Source: Trichobilharzia szidati (lineage: Eukaryota > Platyhelminthes > Trematoda > Strigeidida > Schistosomatidae). Taken from it: a DNA stretch of 64,000 nucleotides. The stretch covers positions 174,757,868 to 174,821,867 of the forward strand of contig OX235279.1 of assembly GCA_944472155.2 (NCBI GenBank). The letters run 5' to 3'. The notes beneath the pieces are model-generated. The model had not been told where the DNA came from. It did no database searches and saw only the letters and a program-made list of their open reading frames with translations. Positions 11,960-21,400 of the stretch are shown here, piece after piece. Positions within the stretch are counted from its first letter, which is position 1; every line of letters starts with the position of its first letter. The position numbers and the translations under genes were made by a program.

Positions 11960-12218
11960 TGTTATCAGCACATTACCAAGCTCACCGAAGTACATGTAAT
12001 TGTTGAATATTATATCTTAAATAAGACAGAAAGACGTGCGTCGTGCCTGTTTGATAATAAGTTGAATTAATTTATCCCATTTCTTTTATACTCCATAAAC
12101 GGTTATTTTGCGTCATCTTTCATCTTGTTCTTTATTTTTAGGTTTTATCTCAGTTGAAGTGCACATCAATCATCAGCTAGACTCTTATTGTAACCAACCA
12201 CATTGTAAAGGCGGACAA

Positions 12219-12445
12219 ATGTTTTTCACGCGATCCTTAAGAACTTTGGTTGTGAAATCACCACTTCAATCTCCTAAGTCACACATCTTTTTCCCATCCA
12301 GGAGTTTGTTTATTTCACCCAAGTTACCAGCGTTATCCATGCCTATCGACAAATCAGTCTACCGTCCTTCATTGACTGTAGGTAGATGGTTATTGGGTCT
12401 TTCTGGAATGACTTTTGGTGCTATTATGCTTGGTGGAGTTACAAG
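12219..12445 (+). CDS. COX15: COX15 exon 1
   Basis: Encodes residues 1-75 plus two bases of Arg76. The ATG at 12219 is chosen because the preceding in-frame residues (from 12108) are unlike the family and the sequence after it looks like a mitochondrial targeting peptide. CTTTATTTTTAG at about 12128-12139 could be a splice or spliced-leader acceptor in the 5' leader. The exon ends ACAAG before GTTTTT. Confidence 0.9.
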
Positions 12446-15400
12446 GTTTTTTCCCGTTTCATTGTTAAACTTTGTTTCAAAGGTTGACGGAATCTGGTCT
12501 TTCAATGGTAGACTGGCATCCATTTAAAGAACTGCCGCCTCATAGTGAAGAGCACTGGCAACTAGAATTCGAGAAATATAAGAAGTTTCCAGAACATCAA
12601 CAGAAAGTTTGCTTTCATATATTTATCTCTGCCTTAGTTATGTGAAGGAAAATGGGGAAATGTCCATCACTCGGTTTAAATTTATATGGTACATGGAATT
12701 CATCCATCGAATGTGGGGCCGATCAATTGGTGCTGCTTTCTTCTTCCCAGCTGCTTACTTTTTGTATAAAGGTTATTTTTCTGCAGCAATGAAACCTCGC
12801 GTTCTTATTTATGGTGGACTGCTCGGATTTCAGGTATGTAGTAACCATTCATGGCGTTACTGTTTTGTATGTTTACATGTGAATTTTAACGTGTGCTACG
12901 AATATTTTGTTCCTTGTGAAAAATAAATCTCATCAAATGTTACCTTTTGAAAGTTATCGTTAGGTTGTGTATCTAACGCGTCATACATTTCAATCTCGTA
13001 CGATGGAGTGTGGCGACTTGAACTGCCGTACATATGTGCAAAGTTCTATGTCGAAAACCGACCGACCGATCTCGTACGAACAAATGTTACACGAGATGAG
13101 TTTGCGATGTAGAAGGTGAACACCTAATTGACATTTACGTTTGATTGGACCTTAGTTAGTAACTAGTGTAATGTGTTTAGTCCTCTGTTTGGTGCAGACT
13201 GAATTCTATCAGTCAGGTTTGCAATATAGCCACCATTCGAGGTGTTTCACCATCACGGTGCACTTTGAATTGTCCTATAAGAGGTCATTCACGAGTTCGG
13301 GTTGTGAGTGAAACATGGCCATTGACAGTGGAAGAAACGAAAAGCCTGGCTAGCTGTCGTTGATTATGGGTGTCTGCGTTGTATGTCCTGTGTTAGATGG
13401 TGGTATAATAGGGTGAACAATATAGAGATGAGGCCTCGATCGAGTGGTAGGTAAGGAGCGGAGAGGAAATCAGTCGACGAGGTTGTGAAGTCTCACCGAT
13501 TGAGAGAGAGAGATGGTTAGGACACCTGTTACGCATGCATGCATTCCTGGCCATCGGTCGCCTTGTTCGACGGGCAATGTTAGCTGGCATAGGATGGATC
13601 AGGTTGGAAAAGAGCTAACCAGTGGTGGTGGTGGTCAAACGAAAACATGGCTTCATCAGTCAGTGAAGAAATCCACAACAGTTAGTTTAAGCCAGTCAGC
13701 CAGCCACGTAGGGAGGTGTAGACTGCCTAATTGGTTGGAGTTCTCGGGATGGTGAGAACAATGGAGGCTGGAGACTACTGTCGGTGATATGGCTCGAAAT
13801 CCTTCTCAATGGCTCAGATGCCTCCATTCCTTGTAACTTATAATATCCAATAAAACTATATGGTTCCTCCATATTACTATTAATCTTTTTGCCTCATACG
13901 TGTGTTTATTGTCTCTGTTTTGCATTTCTTTTTACTTTCTTCTCTTTCCTTGTGTTTTACAAGTAGGGAGTGTGGCAACTCGAATTGTTGTAAATCTGTG
14001 AAAAGTTCTACATTGAAACCAGTCAGTCAGTCAATCCCTTTGTAGGTAGATAGTCAGCTGCTAAGAGTTTTGAATTCAACAAGGTCACCTCCACCAGCAA
14101 ATCTGTTGCTAGGAATACTGTGTGAGTGTTTCTCAGCACAACACTAGTAACCGTTTCTTCAGTTTTCATAGTGATCATTAGTGCAAGCTTTTAGACCTAA
14201 TTCTAGATAGTCATTTTTCTCGACAGTGAAGCATTACTTCCCCACTGCATACTCTATAATTTACTAAATTTTTTTTTTGTATTCTAGGGTGTTCTAGGCT
14301 GGCTTATGGTACGCAGTGGACTAAAGGAACCTAAACGACCAGCAGGTATTTCACCAAAAGAAGAATATGTCGGTGTACCGCGTGTGGGTCATTACTGGCT
14401 GTGTGCTCATCTGATTTCAGCTGTTGTTTTATATTCGTTACTTTTATGGGGTAGCTTCAACCACTTGGTTTCTCATTCTACGGTGAGTGATTTAATTTTC
14501 CTTTTTTTTTCAGAACCAGACTTCAATTGCTAGTTTTTTAGAGGATGTTTGTTGAATGTAGATAAATACAGCTCCACAATGATGTGACGTGTGGAAGCCG
14601 AATTCGCAAAGATTATTGAACTACTTCAGTGATTAGCTTGAACTAGTTATTTGCTTTCTTATGCAAGACTGCTTACCGTTTTTTTTGTCCTGGATTTCGT
14701 AAAGTAATACAGTTTATTAGCCAGTCTTAAGCTCGGGAAAAAAAGAAAGCTAGGCATGCGGCCAGAGATCCTAATCGGCACTATATCTTCAAATGGGCTT
14801 ATTAGATGGCCTGCCAGTACTAGCAGTTCTTTATGGAATCAAGATATGTGTTCTTGTCTTAGTGTCATTCTTTCCCAACCGTTTGCAGTGATAAGTGTAC
14901 TGAGGTGCACTACTGTTTCACTCTGATTAAATTGGATGTGACTTCACTCACATACTTGAAAAAAAATACTATCTGCCGAAGTGTTTTCGTTTTAGGGCGC
15001 TTTAGCCAGTGAATCTCACTTGAGCCATTTTTTTTATACTTAAGCTTATCTGTCAAGGAGTGGCATCAATTGCGATTTTGATGTATGCGCAGAAGAATAC
15101 TGCAAAGTCATTGCTTCAACAGCACATCTTACAATCCTGTTTTCTGCAGTCCTCTTTAGTTGGCTCCACCTCCTCATATAATCTCCATGTCACTCTCAGG
15201 CGCCCAACTGACCGTTCCCAAACAAACTACCTCCAACTTTGTAAAGTGAGAGCAAGTTCGTTCGTCTGTAAAACGCATCATTTCGCCTACCTGTAAAATC
15301 TGGTCTATGATCAGATGACCATAAAGGAAGGATATAGCAGCAAGTCACTCTGGGAACGAGCCAACCAAGAACCTTTGGCCAAAACAAATAGGCTGGGGGG

Positions 15401-18400
15401 GGATGGAGATGGATCGGACACACACTGAAGAAACCGTTTAGTGACATTATGAACCAGTCGGTCGAGTAGAACCTTGACGGGGAACGGCGAGTTCGGCATC
15501 CAAGGGTGTGATGAAGAGGGAGGAGGGACATCGCGTGAGTAGGAGATGAGAGACTGAAGACGACTTCAGAGGACAGGATGCAATGGAGAAGTGCTTCTGA
15601 AGTCCTCGTTACACTCGCAACCTGAGGTAATTATAATCATAGGTTTCCTTTTATTGACCTATATTATTATCTATTACATCTTACAGGTTCAATTGATTAA
15701 TCAGAGAAAAATTTAAAGTGAAATGTTGTGCATACATCGCATACATTTCGTATGCGATGATGATAGCCTTCATGTTGGTGGAACTCACCTAACTGTCTGT
15801 CTTATCTGTTGTTCAAACATTTTCTTGACTATTGCTTGATTGATGGAATTGTCCCTCCTTATTAGTTGACCTGAGAGCATGCCCAGTTTGTTCCTGAGAT
15901 TTCTGTGATAACTGTTGACTGTCATTTCTGCATATTTCGTTATTTCGATTACCATTGTTGTTGTTGTTGTCACTACTGCTCACTAAAGTATTAAGATCAG
16001 TAATGGTTGATTGTTCTTCGTATGCAACGCTATTATTCCCACTGTATTGCTGATTGGATACGGGTATACTTATTGATTGTTTATTTCTTATAGAACCACC
16101 ATTAGCTGAAATGGCTTTAGCAACAGCCTCAGCTTCAGTTTGTAGACGACTGATTCTATGACACAGCATAGCCAGGCTAATATCTGCAGGTTCTGAAAAG
16201 TCTTGTGTTTCAGCTAGTATATTATCGGGACTAATCATGAGATTGGATTCTTTGTTGTGAACCACTAGAATGTGTAAAGAAGACAGAAAAACAACACAGT
16301 ATCGTATACATACACAAATGTGAGAATAAATAAGAATAGGACTATAAATTCAATTGAACAAACGCCTGTGTATTAATTCACTGAAGTATGCTCATCCTGT
16401 TCTGAGTGTTCACAGGTCCGGTGGTAGAGCATAGATGGAAATCGTAGCTCACTGTCTGAAAGATAAATGCTTAAATCATACACAAGATTGTCAATGTTTT
16501 TTGACTGAAATGGATAGAGGAAAGAGCCTAGTGAACTGCTAAAACCAACCGAAACTGGGACAGAGGGCTTAAGTAGGTCCGAATTTCATCCTGTTCTCTG
16601 CAGTCACGGTTGTCTATAAGCTCTCACCTCCTTCCTTCTCCTCTTCCTTCGGAATATTTGTTGAGCAATAGCTTCTTGATTAGTTCGAGTTCGTCCTCTG
16701 AGTTTCTTGTTGCTAATTCTTTCTTGTCATCTCATCCTCGAAATGGAGCTCAGCTCTCTGATGGAAGTCTGAAGCCTGTTAGAAATGGTTTTGTTGATGT
16801 GTGTGTGTGTCAAGTTTCTGCAGCAGATGAAAGAACTGACTGACTTGACATTAGTGTTGAATATCCGAATCGTGTTGCTTATGCTGACTGGATGCTGCAG
16901 TAGATTTCCACTCTGATTTCAGATTGACGAAGGTGTGTTTTGCCTTTCCTCTTGTGGCTTAGACATCTTCATCCGTTCCGCTTGTGTAGTTGAAGGGATG
17001 CTGCCTACATAAGTGAATGAAGTGACTTCCTTCAAATTTCTCCTGTTCATAATGACCAGCGCTTGTTGTTGTTGTTCGTGGTGGTGGTGGTGGTGGTAGT
17101 CAGTATCTTCACCATCTCGGTCTTTTCTATGTTCACTTGAAATCCTGTCTTCTCTGCCTGATACTTCTGTCGATTTGTTGCCTCTCGCCTGCGTATCTTC
17201 GAGTTTTTGCGACACTAGACATAAATTGCCCATGAAGTTTAAATATTCTCGAGTCTTCTTGTTAGTTCGACGTATTCCTATTCCTGTCACCTCGCTTCCC
17301 ACAGTCTTCGGCAAGGTAATATTGTCGGTGATAGCAGGCAGTCTTCTGTTACTGCTGTCTTCACTTCAGAGGCTTCGCTGTTGTGGATTACCTGACATGT
17401 GCCATTGTCACATAGCCAACTGTGGAATGAGGTTGATAAAGATTTCGGGTACGTCTCGGTCAACGCTGTCTGTTGAGGGCCTTTTTGAAGTCGGTGAAAC
17501 TGAAGTAGAAAGAAGTTCGAACGCCATTCTATGCTCTGCTTGAAGGTGATGCGTAGATTTGCAGTTCTATCAGCAAATGATGTACCTTTCCTGAATCCAG
17601 CTTGGTTTGGGCTGGTGGAGTTCTGCATCCAGTACATCATTCATTTTCTCTAGGATGATGGGACTTGGCGTGGGTGGACAAGAGCATTATTCCACGCCAC
17701 TTCTCTCGGAGAGAGGCTAAATTCTCCCTCTGGCAGTTTGACTAAGTAGTCTGCCTTTCTCCCAATCAGTAGGTACCTTCCTTTACTTCCAAACATTTTG
17801 CAATAGTGGCGGTCTCTAGTTCTGCTTTCAGTGCTACAGAAGGAATTACGTTTTCATCCTGCTGTTTCTCCTGCTTTTAGTGGCTTTCTGGCATTCAAGA
17901 CTTCTACTTTTGTTGGAGCATTGGTGTTCACTGACAGTTATGTGGAGGTTGGTGGTATTTCTGGACGAGTTTTAGGTAGTGGTCGGTTCATGAGTCTTAT
18001 GATGCGGTCAGCCCATTGTCTACTTATGTAATCAGTGTCCTTGATAACCTTCCATTGATTCTGTCTGTGTTAATCTCTTCCGGTATAGCGACCTGGTTAT
18101 TCTGAGGCCCCACTTACCTACTACCTGTTATACTTCAGTTTCCAGTGTGTCGTAGAATTATCTTTTGTATTTCCTAGCTGTCCTCTTTACCACTTCATTC
18201 AGCTTCTCCTTCCGTTGTTCATCTTTGCATTGGTTAACATTCTGTTTCACCATCCCTCTTTCTTCTATTAGCTTCCATTTGTTTGTTGAGAACCATTCCT
18301 TGTCTTGCCATTTCCTCCTTCCTGCAAGGGCTATACAGCTTTCCTTCGTGTCAGACAGTACCGAAATTTCTCATACAGGTTTCCTCAGAGATGCTGCATA

Positions 18401-21400
18401 ATGTATCCGACTCACTGAGATTGTTGTAGTGAATATATCCTTCATAGATTCATCCTTCAGTTTCTGGGTGTTAAACGTGAATTATGATCTGTCTCCAACT
18501 TTGTTGAAGGCTTTTAGCTTTACCCTGAAAGTTCCTTGTACTAGATAATGGTCTTAACCCACTTCTCGACTTTGTATCCAGCTGACTGCGTTTCCACCTG
18601 CTTGAGATTGAGAGGAAGTTTATCTGATGCTCGATGTGTCCGTTAGGTGAAATCCATGTCGCTTTGTGTATGGTGTGGTACATGTACGCGCTGCCTGCAA
18701 TTACCAAGCCATTGAAAACGCAGAAGTGTGCGAAGAATTCGCTGATTCTCATGCGTTTCTCTGGGAGCTTCCCGACGCGTGTTGAGTTCTCTTCTTCTAT
18801 TGTTTGCTCCCAGTCTGGCCTGCATTCATGTCACCCATTAGGATTTTGATGTCACCAGTTGGTGTCTTGTCCATTACCAGTTGTAGTTATCTGTAGAGTT
18901 CTTCCTTCTTCTCTTCATCTGCGTTGTTTGTAGAAGCACAACATCGGATTGTTACAACTTTCCTTCCTTTTCAATTGAATCTTGCTGTCATCGTCGTGGA
19001 TGAGATTGTTTCCCACCGTACAAAAGCCTTCGTTTTTATTCGTGATGTCATGTTAGTCAGTCTGTCAGTGTGCTTGTGGTTGTCTGTGTCTGTGTGATTG
19101 GAGTGGATTATTGACTCTCCAGATAACAATTTGTAGAGTCCACTTCCATTCCATCTGCCTTCACAGATTCCTAGCAGTTCTATACCACATCTTCTGTTCT
19201 GTGATCTATGCAGCCTTCACAACCAGCTTGAAACATAGTGCGGACATCCCATGTCCCCATGCTTATTTTTGCTTTCATCAGATACAGACACATAGGTTGA
19301 CTGGCTTCAAGCCGACGTCATGCCCTCTTTCTGATTCCGGCTAAGAATAAATTTATCTTTATAATGTTTTCTGTGCTTTGAAGTTTGTGTTGCGGTGGGG
19401 TTGATTTTCTGGCGTAGGGCTGCTAGCCTAACGGCCAACCTTCCCGGTTAGTAAACTAAGTGAGTTTAGTTTGGGCTACACAGTCTACTACTGATTGATC
19501 TAATTTTTGCCCTACACTGACTCGGTTAGTTAGGTTTACAAGATATGGTCACAATTTAATCTCATTAATCTACCTGTCTGTTTTCGACTTTGCACATATG
19601 TGGGGCAGTTCAAGTCGCCACACTCCCTCGTTGTAGCACACAAAGCAAGAGAAGAAAGTAGGAGAAATGCATATTAGAGACAGTAAACAGAGGTGTGAGA
19701 CAAAGGAATAGTAATAACGAAGAATAAATCAGTTTCATTGGAAATCATAAGTCACAAGGAGTGGATGCATCTGCGCCAGCCATTGAGAACGATTTTGAGC
19801 CATGTCACCAATTGTTTCCAACCATTGGTTTTTACCGTCCCGAGGACCCCAACCAGTCAGGAAGTCTACACCTCCTTACGTGGCCTAGACTAACTGTTGT
19901 AGATTTCATTGACTGGTGACATGTTTTCGTTTGACCACCGCTAGCTCTTTTCCAGTCTGACCCTATATCAGCTAACATTGCCCGTTGTCGAGGAAGGCGA
20001 TGACTAGGCATACGTAACACATGTCCTAACCATCTAATCCAGTCGATGTAATTTCACAGCTTCGTCGATTGATTTCCCCTCCTTACCTAGCACTCGACGC
20101 CTAACCTCAATATTGCTCACCTTATTATACCACTTCACACAGGAGATAGAACACAGGCACCTATGATCAAAGACAGCCAATCTTTTCATGTCTTCCACTC
20201 TCAATGACCAGGTCTCACAGCCAGCCATAAAGTAGGACGGAGTGGACTGCTGAGCAGTACACACGCCCTTTGGTCGATAGACGGATATCACATCTACGCG
20301 ATTCACAATTTACTAGAGTTCTTTATTAGTAAACTTTCAGACATATACGAAAATTCCTCACAAAACTGATACACATAGCTGCTCAGTTAACCTCATTGTC
20401 TCAACCAGTCATTCATTCCCTAGTAACATTATTTCTCATACATCTCTATGTGTTCCTTTAATAATTATAGGTGAAACCGTTCAAACAAGTACGAAAACTT
20501 AAAGCTCTTGGTCATTTGGGTAAAGCCCTAACTTTTACAACTATAATTTATGGTGAGTGCCCAATTCATTTTGTTTATTTTATCAGTGTATTCTTTTCCC
20601 AACTTTTTCATTATTGTCTTTATAAAAATGTGATTATTATGTGTGCGTCGGTGGCACAGTGGTTAGGACTCTCGCCGACCATGCACATGGTCCGGGGTTC
20701 GATCCCCTGCCGACGCACACCTGCAAACTTTGGGCTACCGATATCACATGCTGAAAATTCCATGCCTGTACCTAAAAATACGGTGTGGAATCAAGCTGTA
20801 ATCAAAAATAAATAAAAAGTAACCGATGATTAGGCTTTTTAGTATGCAAGCATATACGCATTCTGTTGTGGTTAGTTATCATTTCTCCTAACTAAAAACT
20901 GCATTTTACGTGTGCCCAGTCATCGCCTTCCTCGACTGACGGGCAATGTTAGCTGACATAGGATGGATCAGGTTGGAAAAGAGCTAACCAGTGGTGGTGG
21001 TCGTCAAACGAAAACATGGCTTCATCAGTCAGTGAAGAAATCCACAACAGTTAGTTTGAGCCAGCCAGCCAGCCACGTAGGGAGGTGTAGACTGCCTAAT
21101 TGGTTGGAGTTCTCGGGATGGTGAGAACCAATGGAGGCTGGAGACTACTGTCGGTGATATGGCTCGAAATCCTTCTCAATGGCTCAGATGCCTCCACTCC
21201 TTGTAACTTATAATATCCAATAAAACTATATGGTTCCTCCATATTACTATTAATCTTTTTGCCTCATATGTGTGTTTATTGTCTCTGTTTTGCATTTCTT
21301 TTTACTCTCTTCTCTTTCCTTGTGTTCTACAAGTAGGGAGTGTGGTAACTCGAACTGTTGTAGATCTGTGGAAAGTTCTACATTGAAACCAGTCAGTCAG

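Larger units (their letters stand above)
15208..16343 (-). repeat. Arm 2 of the inverted segmental duplication, inside COX15 intron 4
   Basis: Inverted copy of 80-1097. It is the fuller copy, keeping about 140 bases of RTE tail (around 15400-15540) that arm 1 lost. It lies antisense to COX15. Confidence 0.8.

Noticed and set aside
11813..11995. A - strand 60-codon frame
   Set aside because: It is opposite the more protein-like + strand frame at 11750-11959 and has no support of its own.
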